A stretch of DNA of 64,000 bases. Origin: Haliotis asinina (lineage: Eukaryota; Mollusca; Gastropoda; Lepetellida; Haliotidae). Location: NCBI RefSeq assembly GCF_037392515.1, contig NC_090290.1:23581753-23645752 (forward strand), written 5' to 3'. The stretch's first letter is position 1; every line of letters begins with the position of its first letter. Position numbers and translations under genes: made by a program. Below the pieces are notes generated by a model. The model ran no database searches and had not been told where the DNA came from. It saw nothing but the letters and a program-made list of their open reading frames with translations. This document shows, piece by piece, positions 54,278 to 64,000 of the stretch.

Positions 54278-54502
54278 AGGTAATGTCTACGTAATGTAAG
54301 TGTGGTCTACGTAGATGTACGTATCTTCTACTTTGATAACAGTATCTTCCACGTAGATATACATACATTCTACGTAATGTAAGTATAGTTTACATAGATA
54401 GTAGTATCGTATACGTTGATAACAGTATCGTCTAAGTAAGGTAAGATCGCCTACGTAGATGAAAGTATCTTCTACTTTGACGAAAGTACATTCTACGTAG
54501 AT
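54278..54502. repeat. CTACGTAG-type degenerate tandem repeat
   Basis: About ten diverged units of 20-22 bp of the type GTATCTTCTACGTAGATAAC. The hexamer TACGTA inside is palindromic. A single related unit lies near 61480. Confidence 0.75.
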
Positions 54503-55204
54503 GATAACCATATTTGACATTGTGGCCTTCATGCTTTTCCATAGGATTATCGTTGAAATATTCCAACTCAGATTCCCAATTGAAAGGGACAACATCTGTT
54601 GTTGTCAAAACTGGAGATGGCAACAGCTAATCCTATACCATGATTGTCTCCGCGCCAAAGACAAACACGCAGTTTATTGGAACGTAAGTGTGAATCAACA
54701 ACAAGAGCAATCAAATGTGATGTTATCGACTGATATTGACAAGAGTCATGTCTGAGCACAACGTGGTACTTCGACAGCGCAGAGGGACCATTTCAAATGT
54801 ACAGTGCCGGATAAAATTTTAAATCCCTTAACATTTAGGGTTAAAGTCCTCAATAGCTCTCTCAGTTTTCCATCCCATAAAAATTATCTTACCTTTGTTA
54901 TCAGTGTTTTTGACTGTAACTTAAGAAAGTAAGAGCACCAAATGTTGAACCTCGCCTGAATACTCGTTTTAAACAAAAGCCTACCGAATAGTAAATGTTT
55001 TTGTCATTTTTTTAGTGCCATTCTTAATGACTCTTTGGTTTAAGGGGACGAGGAGGATGTCTCAAAACTTCCGGTTATTTACATTGAACTTTTTAACTGG
55101 CAATCAGTCAATATGGTTAAAAATACCGTATAAACAATTACACGTACGTACCGACTGTCGTGTTTTCCAGTAGCTCGCAATTGGATTGTTTGAAACATAA
55201 CTAT
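54503..55204. other. no gene seen
   Basis: No supported frames or recognised repeats. Confidence 0.3.
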
Positions 55205-55830
55205 ACTGCTCACAAAAAGATAAGCAACACAACTTTTAGTGTCATTTCAATTTCATTGATTGAAATTGCAAATCATGGAACTGTGCCATAGAAAGTTGAA
55301 ACATATGTACACACGATTAACAAAATTAAATGAAATGGTATTGAGCTATAAAAGACTTACAAGTCATCTAAATCATGTACCCGAGAAACAGTCTTGCAAA
55401 ACGTGCTGCGGTGATGGAGCAAACTGTTAACATTAACGTTCAAGTCAGTTTCGGACAGTGAAGCAGTAACGCATATGTTATGGCCACTATGAGCACAAAT
55501 GCAAATTTCTACACGTCTTTTCTTTGACCAAATGAGCCTTGAAAGTTGCGGATGTTCTGCCATTCTCGCGGTACCACCTGCTCACATTCATCCAGAGTCT
55601 GTGAGTGAACATGGACATCGTAAACACGACTTCCAGTAATGCCTCAAGCATGTTCAATAGGATAAAAATCAGGTGATCTGGCAGGTCAGTCCATATGTGT
55701 GATGGTGATAATTTAAACAACATATTTAACAACATTTTCAGGCATCATGATCCAGCCATGGACGGGCATTATCATCCATCAAAATGAAGTAAGGACCCGT
55801 ATGTTGTGTCAGGGTACTGATAGGTTTACT
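55205..55830 (-). pseudogene. Tc1-like transposon relic, C-terminal half
   Basis: The left end TACTGCTCACAAAAAGATAA resembles the ends of Tc1-like elements I recall. Minus-strand frames read FILMDDNARPWLDHD (second Asp block), worn DLPDHLIFILLNMLEALL (from SPDLNPIEHAW), LDECEQVVP-like text and AEHPQLSRLIWSKKRR. Many stops and shifts. The right end is not found. Confidence 0.75.
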
Positions 55831-57019
55831 CCGATCACGGTACATGTGAAGACTGAGTCAAGACTGGAGCATATTCATGACAGACATTTTGGATGTTTCT
55901 TTCTTTTGATTATTTTTTTATCTATTTATTTATTTTTTTACCTTACATATCACATAAAACTTGTCTTTACAATGAAATGAGGTGGCAAAAGTTGATACTT
56001 AAACAGCTTGCTGTAAGGAACCTCCAGTCTCATAAAGTCTTCAAATGGAACATCCAAGAAACCATCGGGTACCCCTCCCAGCATAAAAACCCTTTTGACC
56101 ACCAGTCAACAAAGGCATTCATATCAGTAACATCAAAACTTCTTTTCTTTCAAGCGGCCGTACACCAGTTAGTCGAATTTCTAATCTGAGAGTAGTAACA
56201 TTCAGTCAACGAATGAGCGCTGTGAACTTAGCTGTTTATTCATTTGTTAGATGTTGGAACATGCAAAAAAGGTACAAGTGACCTTGTGTACACGTGACCT
56301 TTAATTACTTTGTGTATTTTCATTCTCTTTGCGTACTTCTATACGTATAAACATAAGCATCTTCAAATCTTACCTAAACATACTGACTGAACCTCAAACA
56401 TATTCGCCACACTCCAAGCAGGTGTCCAACACAATCTACATAGGCTATGACTTTATTTATGAACTTACCTTCACTTAGCGCGTATACGCAGTCTGTTGCC
56501 CGCTTGAGAATAGAACGGTTGTGATTAAACCGCCCAAGTTTAAGTTTTTCAAAAGTCGACGAATTCGGCCGTAATTCTTTCAAGCATCGTGATAGGCCAT
56601 AATTTATGTGCTTGACAATGCCATTTGCTCTTCTTTTACTCTCACATTCACCAGAATTCATTTCGTGGTCACCTAATCGTTTTATCTTTCATTCTGTCAG
56701 AGCATGTTTCCATATATTCAGTGTACCATGTTGTTTGATCAATGCATACCTGTTCACATCCTTTCTGGCAGATATTTATCTCAGTACTGACTTAGTCTCC
56801 ATTTGCTGTATCCTCTCAGTGATGAAGCCATTCATGTCACATATTGATGATATGACAGAACGATCAACGTAGACTGGCAGCAGGTTGCGCAGGTCATATT
56901 TCTAGTAAGTCAAAGCATACTGAAAAGTGGAGATTTCTCGGATATATTGTGTAACTGAGATACAGCTCAAACCCGTATACGCTGAATTTGCATTTTTTTT
57001 ATTATTTGTTACTGTAAGT
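55831..57019. other. no supported gene
   Basis: A 95-codon minus frame (56374-56661) and an 88-codon plus frame (56606-56872) overlap in the opposite sense and show no motifs. Confidence 0.3.
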
Positions 57020-57078
57020 CCACACCAAAGGTATCATAATCTGCAAAGTTGGGGTTTTTTGAGTTGCATGTTGACCTG
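57020..57078 (+). mobile_element. end fragment of the Kolobok-like element family
   Basis: AAAGGTATCATAATCTGCAA, then AGTTG and GAGTTGCATGTTGACCT match the right end of the insert at 35164-36439 (AAAGGTACCAGAATCTGCAA, GTTGCATGTGACCT). 57190-57250 (TTTATGGATAACAACTTCT) resembles its internal repeat. Confidence 0.55.
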
Positions 57079-57110
57079 CAAACACAACCCCTTACCCCTC
57101 ATAGGTTTTC

Positions 57111-57200
57111 AGGGCGTTGGGTAGCTCTGGTTTCAGTGTTGACTCGTCGCGCGGAAAACAAAGGTTCAAATCTCAAAGTAAGTACAATACATGCCATGTT
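57111..57200 (+). mobile_element. SINE-A relic
   Basis: GGGCGTTGGGTAGCTCTGGT and GGTTCAAATCTC fit a worn head with boxes A and B. The tail is absent. Confidence 0.4.
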
Positions 57201-57599
57201 TTATGGATAACAACTTCTGTTTCCTTTTTATACGACGTTTCAGAGGTAACTCTGGCTCCTTCATCAGTTGAATACTGACTCAGTACACAGAGTGAATATA
57301 TATACAAAAAGCACATCGTTTACATGTAATATATCTTGCATGTGACATATTATCCATGAGAACTACAGGCACAAAACGGAGATTTCGGCTTTATATTAAT
57401 GTAACTGCATCTGACTGATGAAGAGAACAATTTTCAAAAGTTAAAATCATGTTTTAAGTAATAGGTGTTTTTCCCTATTCATCGTCCTGTGCGAACAGCC
57501 AGGTACCAATTCTGTATTTCAGTCATCTGCATCCTTCTTGTTTTATGTGTGAAAGGTTGATTTACAGATGAGGAACTTGATTTTAGAGTGTTATAACAA

Positions 57600-58440
57600 G
57601 GACATCAGACAATTAGACCCGAGGTGCATGTAATGGGTTGGATGAAAAGTCGAGGAATTCCACCACCGACCATGAAACCTGAACAAAAGGAGTGAAGACT
57701 GAGCTGGTTCTTACAGCATAGATATTTAACAGGCACAATCTGATTTTCTCAGATGAAACTTCTCTGCGGCTGTTTCCAAACACACTGAAATCCTGGACCA
57801 AACAAACTGAAAAACCTTTGTATCAGTGCCCAAGGTACACTCCGAAATTTAGTGTGTGGGGTACTATATCTGTGTTCGGACAACGCCCCTCTGTGTATTT
57901 GAAGGGAATATGAACAGTGAGCGGTACACAGATGTCCTCGAGGGACATTTACTTCCATCTGCTCACGTGTTCTAAGGACATTTTTGGATTTTCCAGCAGG
58001 ACAAGGAGCCCAAACATCTTGCAGAGCATTCGCTAGCCTCATTTCGGACCCAACATAATTTATGACATTATCAAAATGGCGAAGCTATAGCACTGACCTA
58101 AATCCGGTAGGAAATGTTTCGGGTCTTATGAAGGAAAGTGTCAATAACAAACATCTGGCAAGCATTGCTGAAATGAAAGAAGAGGTGGCCAGATATTGTG
58201 ACAGCATGGACCGCGATTTTCTAACTTCTTTGATCGGTAGTATGCCCCGCCGTTTTGAAGCCTGCATTGCTGCCCCTGGTGACTTGACAAAATACTAACT
58301 GTTCACGTGTCTTTGACTCATGATTTATGTTATGCTAATACACACATTTAATATGTGAGTAATGAGTGAAAACAAATATAAAAAAATACAATTGTTAAAT
58401 TCTCAATAATTTCTGGTTATACTATATATAAAGGCTTCCT
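57600..58440 (+). pseudogene. Tc1-like transposon relic, related to 51218-52517
   Basis: Frames read GWMKSRGIPPPTMKP, worn DNLIFSDETSLRLFP, FQQDKEPKHLAEH, then SYSTDLNPVGNVSGLMKES and DFLTSLIGSMPRRFEACIA ending at 58298. The right end (TTCTCAATAATTTCTGGTTA) matches the inverted repeat of the younger copy. Stops and shifts throughout. The Glu of the DD34E triad is changed (NPVGNV for NPIENV). Confidence 0.85.
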
Positions 58441-59077
58441 TAGTAATCAGAGCAAATATATTAAAATTTAAATCACTCTAAACATGTAAGAAGATATCTG
58501 TTATGAAAAATCTCAGTAATTTATGTTAGTTCATCATGAAAATTGTAAAATCTTCTGGTTAATATTATTCCGCCATAATATCATCATTTATTGACATTTG
58601 TACATTTATCTCATATACCGATGATATCGACCTGTGCGTAATACAGTGCTGTTCCGTCATTTATTGTATGGACCATTCCTATTTCATTAAGAGGGAGCAA
58701 GCATGAGATTAGCTGTGCACTCAACCAGGCAGTGTGTTGTTTTATGCAGTCTGACTGTTGGGATGTCTGACTAACGGGACGATACCCTTCGAAAGAGCTC
58801 TGATGAAGAAGACACACCCCTAACCAAAGCTTCTTTTGCGATACATTGACGAAACAAGGAAAATAAATTATTACACAAACTTCCTCCACAACAAAATAAG
58901 AAATCAGACCAGCAGCTAACAACAAGATACGTTATTACACAGACCATTAATGGTAACCAGACTCGCACTTGAACTTGGGAGTTATCACTTCGATGTTTCG
59001 ATATAAAACATGCCTCCGTCAGTGTACTGATATCCGCGACAGCGGAAGTTAGATTTTGTTCAGAAAACGGTAAAACG
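58441..59077. other. no gene seen
   Basis: No supported frames. A short complementary piece may be 5' UTR of the next LINE. Confidence 0.3.
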
Positions 59078-59111
59078 GGGAGGTCGGATGACGAACTATT
59101 GGAAATTAACC

Positions 59112-60330
59112 ATGGCTTATGAAAACCCTCCTAGAAAAACCAAACGACAACTAGACACTGATCCAATTGAAACTGATCAAAGACTGCCCACGTCAATTGA
59201 ATACTGGCCACGATTTCTTGTAACTGAAACTGTTGACAAGACTCCATTAAAGTTGAACCCTTTTCCCATATCCAAGGGTATACAGGGCCTTGCAGGTGAT
59301 GTCAAGAATATTAGACGTTTGCGTTCCGGTGCTTTGTTGGTTGAATGTGGGAAAAGGCAACAAGCCACAAACCTTATGAGCACAGAATTGTTTGTCGGCG
59401 TTCCAGTCACGGTTACGGCTCATAAAACACTCAATACGAGCAAGGGAATCATCAGAGATCGTGACCGATTGTTTGCGGATATGACAGAGCTTGACATCAT
59501 CTCTGAGATGAAAGATCAGGGTGTACTCAATGTAAAACGTTTCACAATCCGGAAGAATGATGTTATAACTAACACCAATACTTACATGTTCTCCTTTTCC
59601 TCACCAACTGTTCCAAAATCTCTTAAAGCAGGTTATTGTAACATCAATGTGGACATGTACATTCCAAACTCTTTGCGGTGTTTTAAATGTCAAAAGTTCG
59701 GTCATGGCGTCAGTACTTGCACATTGTCTGTTGTATGTGCTCACTGTGGGGAATAGACACATACAACAGAAGATTGTGACAGTAATGTTAAAAAATGTAC
59801 AAACTGTGCGGGTGACCACTCCTCCTACTCTAAAAGGTGTCCTATTTGGAACATCAAGTGTTGCGGAAGCTAAAAAGCTAGTTCAAAGCTGAGAACATAA
59901 GAAGAGCTATGCTTCTATCACCAGAACATCGTCAGAAGCAGTAACAGCTAAAACAACAACGTCATCTGTATGCTGTCAGACAAACCTGACCTGGGTTAAA
60001 ACGGAATCTCCTCTGATATTCTCACATGCAATATCTACCCAAACAACAGAATCAGTTCCTAGTATATCTCAAAGCCAATGTGAAACATCCTCTGATCTTA
60101 ACGCATCATCTCAGCCTACAAAGTCTAAACAACTCTCTATAGGCAAAGGTACAAAGTCAGATTCTTTGAAAACACTTAGTGGTAGAGCCCCCAAAGGGTC
60201 AGACAATAAAATCAATTTATACAACAAATATGGATCCCTTGAGGACATGGACGTGACTGAAAACGTCCGCTCCAGGGCACACAGCTTGTCGCCCGCCAAA
60301 AAGGTACGGGGAAGTTCCCAATAAATCCTC
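59112..60330 (+). pseudogene. LINE ORF1 relic
   Basis: Starts MAYENPPRKTKRQLD and matches the intact ORF1 (DKTPLKLNPFPISKGIQGLA, LRSGALLVECGKRQQATNLM, NSLRCFKCQKFGHGVSTC). A TAG at 59754-59756 interrupts the second zinc knuckle, and later text (NKINLYNKYGSLEDMDVTEN) needs frame changes. At least three breaks. Confidence 0.88.
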
Positions 60331-60354
60331 CCAAACGATAGATTATTATAATCC

Positions 60355-60620
60355 TATTATATAATGGAACTGTAAAGGACTAAGGAATAATTTCCATGAA
60401 TTACAACTTTTAATCCAAGATTTATCACCCTCAGCGTTTTGTCTGCAGGAGACATATTTGAAAGAGACAGATGTTCTTAACCTACGTTCGTTCAGTGCAT
60501 ACCATTGTTTTTCGCCTAAGGGTGACAGGGCCACTGGAGGGTCTTCCATTCTAGTTAAACAGAACGTTATCCATAGCACAGTTACACTTACTACTAATCT
60601 TCAGGCGTTTCTTTAACGTT
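60355..60620 (+). pseudogene. LINE endonuclease start, truncated
   Basis: Frames read WNCKGLRNNFHELQLLIQDL, SAFCLQETYLKETDVLNLRS, then YHCFSPKGDRATGGSSILVK and NVIHSTVTLTTNLQAF. Equivalent to the first 95 or so residues of the intact ORF2. Confidence 0.85.
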
Positions 60621-60651
60621 TCTTTATCGAATTCATCTTACCTCTATAAAA

Positions 60652-60785
60652 GAGGCTAATTCAATGAGGTGGTCTGGCTCGCTGACTTGGTTGACATCGC
60701 ATGCCAATTTTTATGCATGCTCATAATGTTGATCACTAGTCCGACTTGATTATGTACAGGCCGCCGACATATATCTGGAATTGTG
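60652..60785 (+). mobile_element. SINE-B copy, truncated
   Basis: GAGGCTAATTCAATGAGGTG, TCTGGCTCGCTGACTTGGTT, then GATCACTAGTCCGACTTGAT and CCGCCGACATATATCTGGAA. Directly follows the LINE fragment. Confidence 0.75.
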
Positions 60786-61163
60786 CGACGTTAGCTATCA
60801 GCCAGTGTTATATCGAACACAAAGTAGAACGATCCTCATTGGTCTCGAACCGTCACCGTTGTCGCTACATATTTATATTTAGGATAACTGATGAAACAAG
60901 AGTAGCCTCCCTTGTAATGTTGTGCCAACATTTGTACACAGCTGATCAGATTTTACTGGCGACTCTAGAAGTTCGACAAGCATGATTTGTTCAGAATGAG
61001 TGTTTAGACTTCGTGCCGTTATTAGAAATACATGTATTACCACAATGCACGTGACCCCTGGATACTTGGTTGGTTGGGTTGTTGTCTGACGTATCATCTT
61101 TTACGTTTTCTGAAAAAGAATACATGCATCAGAATCTCTTCCATACAACAGGACAGTAGCACG
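60786..61163. other. no gene seen
   Basis: Short frames only; no motifs or repeats recognised. Confidence 0.3.
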
Positions 61164-61300
61164 TTTGGTTTGGTTGGTTGTTAAACGCCGCACTCAACAA
61201 TGGTCCAGACAATCCAGTTCCCACCAACCTTACTACTTAACTTGGGTACGATGACATGACTGTGACAACCGTGTCAGCGACAAGCATGGTCACTTCACCA
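61164..61300 (-). mobile_element. SINE-B relic
   Basis: Plus-strand pieces GTTAAACGCCGCACTCAACA, GGTCCAGACAATCCAG, TACGATGACATGACTGTGAC and GTGTCAGCGACAAGCATGGT keep the family order, with internal deletions. Confidence 0.65.
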
Positions 61301-61652
61301 ACGGCGCCACCTCACCGCACTGACGTTCAAACATAATATATCTTGAGATTGTATCAGTATATCAAATAAAATAAGTTCTGTTTCTTAGACCAAATGGCAA
61401 ATAAAGACCAGCATGCCACCAAACATTGAAATGATAGATGGATGGATGGATTTGTATATAACATGCGGAGATGAGAAAGTATCTTCTACATAGATGTAAG
61501 ACGTCCACATCCACAAATGAAACATCCAGGTCATGGCCAGCGCTCAGATCTGAACGTCACTGCACTGGGAGACGTTTACGTGAACGTCAGAACGAACCCA
61601 CCACTTTCAGGGAACCCGGCACTGATCTGAGTGATGAGGAAAATGAACACGA

Positions 61653-61811
61653 ATGAGTGAGTTTCCTTTTACGCAGCTTTTAGCAATATCTTGCACCATA
61701 ACGACGGGAGAAACCACAAATAGGCTTCACACATTTGACCCACGTTGGAATCGAATCCGTGTTTCCGGCGTGACGAGCAAACGTTTTAGATACTAGGCTA
61801 CCCCACGGCCC
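61653..61811 (-). mobile_element. SINE-A copy
   Basis: Plus-strand reading GAGTGAGTTTCCTTTTACGC to AGGCTACCCCACGGCCC. Minus-strand box A TAGCCTAGTAT and box B GATTCGATTCC are nearly intact. Confidence 0.8.
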
Positions 61812-62454
61812 ACGAGTTAAAATCACCATTGCGACTCATCAGAAATACAATTTCGCGCAAGTCTTGTAAAAAGTTGGTTTTAGACTACGTTAGTGACGTC
61901 GGCTCTTTATGTATTAATCAGACGGTATGTTTTGATAATTCCCACCATCTTCCAAGACCCGGTTCGATTCTCGACATTGACTCAAAACCTTTGTTCGTGT
62001 CCGTTGACATGTGTCCATGGACGGCTTGCGACTTAAAACCATATTCGCTTCACGTATTGTCCCTTCTAAGGTATCTTCTGTGGTAATCTGCCGCGCAGAA
62101 AATGCTCAATTCGTTCCAGATCTAGTTAGAAACGGTACTCATACTTTCGACCACAGGTTCGCAACCACACACTGATTCACTGCGGGTTAGGCTCTCCGCT
62201 ATCGATTACTTCTGTCGTCTTTGTCAAACTAAAAGAAAGAGTAACGGATATAAACATAATTATTAGAATTCTGAAAAATATCTTTGACGCCAACCCGACG
62301 GCAGACGTAAATCACGTGCCGTTAAGTCTGACAACAGATAGTAGATATGAACTCAACGTCATTGGAGAGGGAGGCCTGCAGAAAATAACACAGAAAATAT
62401 TCACCCACAAAACGATGCGATTTCAATATTTAAACAATGTTTTTGTTTTTGTTT
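61812..62454. other. no supported gene
   Basis: An 85-codon plus frame (61829-62086) has no motifs I recognise. Confidence 0.3.
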
Positions 62455-62665
62455 GTTTCTTCTCATACGCCGCACTCATCAGTATTTCAACTATGTGGCG
62501 GCGGTCTGTCAATAATCAAGTCTGGAGCAGACAATCCAATGATCTATAGTATTGACATCAATCGACACACTCGTGTCAAGCAAGTCAGCGAGTCTGACCA
62601 CCCGATCCCGTTAGTCGCCTCTTACGACAAGAATTGCTTGGATTCCAATCCGGATCTCCACGGGT
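62455..62665 (-). mobile_element. SINE-B copy
   Basis: Plus-strand reading TGTTTCTTCTCATACGCCGC to CCGGATCTCCACGGGTT. Short-head form with an intact body. Confidence 0.8.
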
Positions 62666-62962
62666 TAAAGAATACAGTTTAGTCGTATCCTGAATGAACC
62701 ATTTCACATTCCTCTTGACTGTTACCTTTCATGTTTTGCGCGTACAAGGGCTGAACCTCTGGTTGCGTTTAGGCGTGGTTTTATGCAACCTTTCCCATCA
62801 CCTTCATTCTTTCAGTTTTGTTTTTGTCATTGCCCAACCTTTTTTAAGCACCATATCAGTTACACATTCATAAGCACGTTCCTCGACTGTTAACCACATA
62901 GCCAGAATACTCAGTCCCACTGTATGCACGTGGTGATGTTTCACAAACAACATACATAATCT

Positions 62963-63047
62963 GGCCCGTGAAGATCTGGATTGGAATTGATCTTCTGTAA
63001 CCAATGCTTGTCGTAAGAAGCGACTAACGGGATCGGGTGGTCGGTGA
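62963..63047 (+). mobile_element. SINE-B head fragment
   Basis: GGCCCGTGAAGATCTGGATT, GATCTTCTGTAACC and TGCTTGTCGTAAGAAGCGAC, ending at GATCGGGTGGTCGG. Body and tail missing. Confidence 0.7.
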
Positions 63048-63437
63048 TTGGGTTGTCTTAAAGGTTGCTTGACTAATGGGGGTTTTGGTATGTCTGGTTT
63101 GAGAAGAATTTCCGACCACACTGTCAGTAATCGATTGTGTGAAGTGGGGATTCGACCAAGAAGGCCAGTTGTTATCAAGTTTTGAGAGACTTCCATCAGC
63201 GTGTCCGGAACCTTAGAAACTGAAACATCTGTAAATAAATGTAGATCAAGCTGATTATAGACTATTGGGTGTTTTTCAAAAATGTCAAAGGGTAAGGGTA
63301 TTTTTTGTATGACATCAGAGGGAAACGTCCATCAATCCAAGGGGAAGTGAGATTAGAAAAGCCTTTGTTTTTTCACTTAGGAATGAAACTTCAGGGGGGA
63401 GAGGGATGTGAAACAATGAAAGAGGGTACGGACAGCA
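63048..63437. other. no gene seen
   Basis: Short frames without motifs. Confidence 0.3.
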
Positions 63438-63497
63438 TATCGCTCATCACTGGATTGTCTGGTGCATACGCCACTATTTACTATTGCCATGTGGCTG
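63438..63497 (+). mobile_element. SINE-B internal fragment
   Basis: ATCGCTCATCACTGGATTGT, then CCATGTGGCTGGAAACC matches the middle and near-tail of the family. Confidence 0.5.
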
Positions 63498-63503
63498 GAA
63501 ACC

Positions 63504-63717
63504 TCTGAAGATCCTAGTTACAACTGTTTTTCAGCTACCCATGCTTGTCGTAAAAGGTGACTAACGGGATCGGGTGGTCGGACCCGCTGACTTGGTTGAC
63601 AAATGTCATCATATCGCATTTGCGTAGATCGATGCTCATGGTGTTGTTCAGTGGATTGTCTAGCCCATACTTGATTAATTACAGAACACCTTCATATAGC
63701 TGGAATATTGCTGATGT
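63504..63717 (+). mobile_element. SINE-B copy, tail replaced by satellite
   Basis: CTGAAGATCCTAGTTACAAC head, TGCTTGTCGTAAAAGGTGAC, full body to AGCTGGAATATTGCTGATG. Where the tail should start, the 53-bp satellite begins. Confidence 0.8.
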
Positions 63718-64000
63718 TTCACAAAGCGATCGTAGTACTACGACTGTTGTAAACCTATGTTAGAGCATGGGAGTTACGATCACCTTAGTGCTACGACTGT
63801 CGAAAACCTATGTTAGAGCATGGGAGCTACGATCACCTTAGTGCTACGACTGTTGTAAACCTATGTTAGAGCATGGGAGTTACGATCACCTTAGTGCTAC
63901 GACTATTGTAAACCTATGTTAGAGCATGGGAGTTACGATCACTTTAGTGCTAAAACATGGGAGTTACGATCACTTTAGTGCTACGACTGTTGTAAACCTA
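63718..64000. repeat. 53-bp tandem satellite, continues past the window
   Basis: About five units of 53 bp: CTATGTTAGAGCATGGGAG, TTACGATCACCTTAGTG, CTACGACTGTTGTAAAC. Starts at 63754 and 63807 give the period. A unit near 63945 is shortened. Units differ by only one or two bases, so the array is young. Confidence 0.93.

Larger units (their letters stand above)
59078..60645 (+). mobile_element. LINE fragment of the same family as 22011, both ends missing
   Basis: From GGGGAGGTCGGATGACGAAC (matching the 5' UTR next to ORF1 in the intact copy) through ORF1 and about 80 codons of endonuclease. It stops near TTCATCTTACCTCT, inside the endonuclease. Loss of the 3' part is unusual because LINE copies are normally cut at the 5' end. 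A SINE-B piece follows within about 10 bp. Confidence 0.85.

Noticed and set aside
61471-61656. 61-codon frame ending in an acidic stretch (DLSDEENEHE)
   Set aside because: Could be the end of an exon, but no acceptor or homologue I can name; it ends inside a SINE-A boundary.
1-64000. CRISPR arrays, bacterial operons or rRNA genes
   Set aside because: The tandem repeats lack regular unique spacers, splice signals and eukaryotic transposons dominate, and no rRNA-like stretch was seen.

Overview
The window looks like accessory, repeat-dense DNA from a marine gastropod, most likely an abalone (Haliotis). I infer this from AT-rich spliced DNA, from dozens of copies of two SINE-like families ending in (ACTC)n that I associate from memory with abalone sequence, and from a mollusc-style fibrinogen-related gene. 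No species marker gene is present.

Host genes are few. Positions 1-147 hold the last 48 codons of an unrecognised gene with a poly(A) signal at 333. A complete three-exon gene on the minus strand (6552-8853) encodes a secreted protein of 337 residues with a PAN/apple-like, an EGF-like and a fibrinogen-like domain, all joining in frame. Positions 49587-50744 are the terminal exon of a carbohydrate sulfotransferase.

The rest is nested mobile DNA. The best preserved element is a full-length I-type LINE on the minus strand (22011-28068) with a 14-bp target-site duplication, intact ORF1 (zinc knuckles) and intact ORF2 (endonuclease, reverse transcriptase, RNase H). Its 3' end, closing in (ACTC)n, resembles the tails of both SINE families. 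Its 5' UTR also resembles the head of the non-tRNA family (SINE-B), so SINE-B may be a shortened derivative of this LINE lineage, like RIME and ingi of trypanosomes. A second copy of the LINE family, missing both ends, lies at 59078-60645.

The most unusual element is a 6.4-kb DNA transposon at 33511-39881. It sits in a 70-bp tandem repeat, has terminal inverted repeats near 29 bp and encodes an approximately 827-residue DDE transposase that I cannot assign to a named superfamily. About eleven copies of a 15-16 bp motif (GGTAACGAACATTTCA), including a near-perfect palindromic pair, flank the gene on both sides. The gene is cut at a TTAA by a 1276-bp Kolobok-like element carrying a THAP-domain remnant; removing that insert and one TTAA restores the frame exactly.

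Other elements are a mariner (12335-13618), a nearly intact Tc1-like element (51218-52517), three older Tc1-like relics, two FLYWCH-type MULEs in opposite orientation (29226-30309 minus; 46281-47875 plus) plus a MULE fragment (5146-5510), an inverted-repeat element with subterminal motifs (14129-15947), old LINE relics, several minisatellites, a long CA microsatellite, and a 53-bp satellite running off the right edge. The elements are mostly inactive and do not form a pathway; the links between them are parasitic (LINE with SINEs) or nesting.
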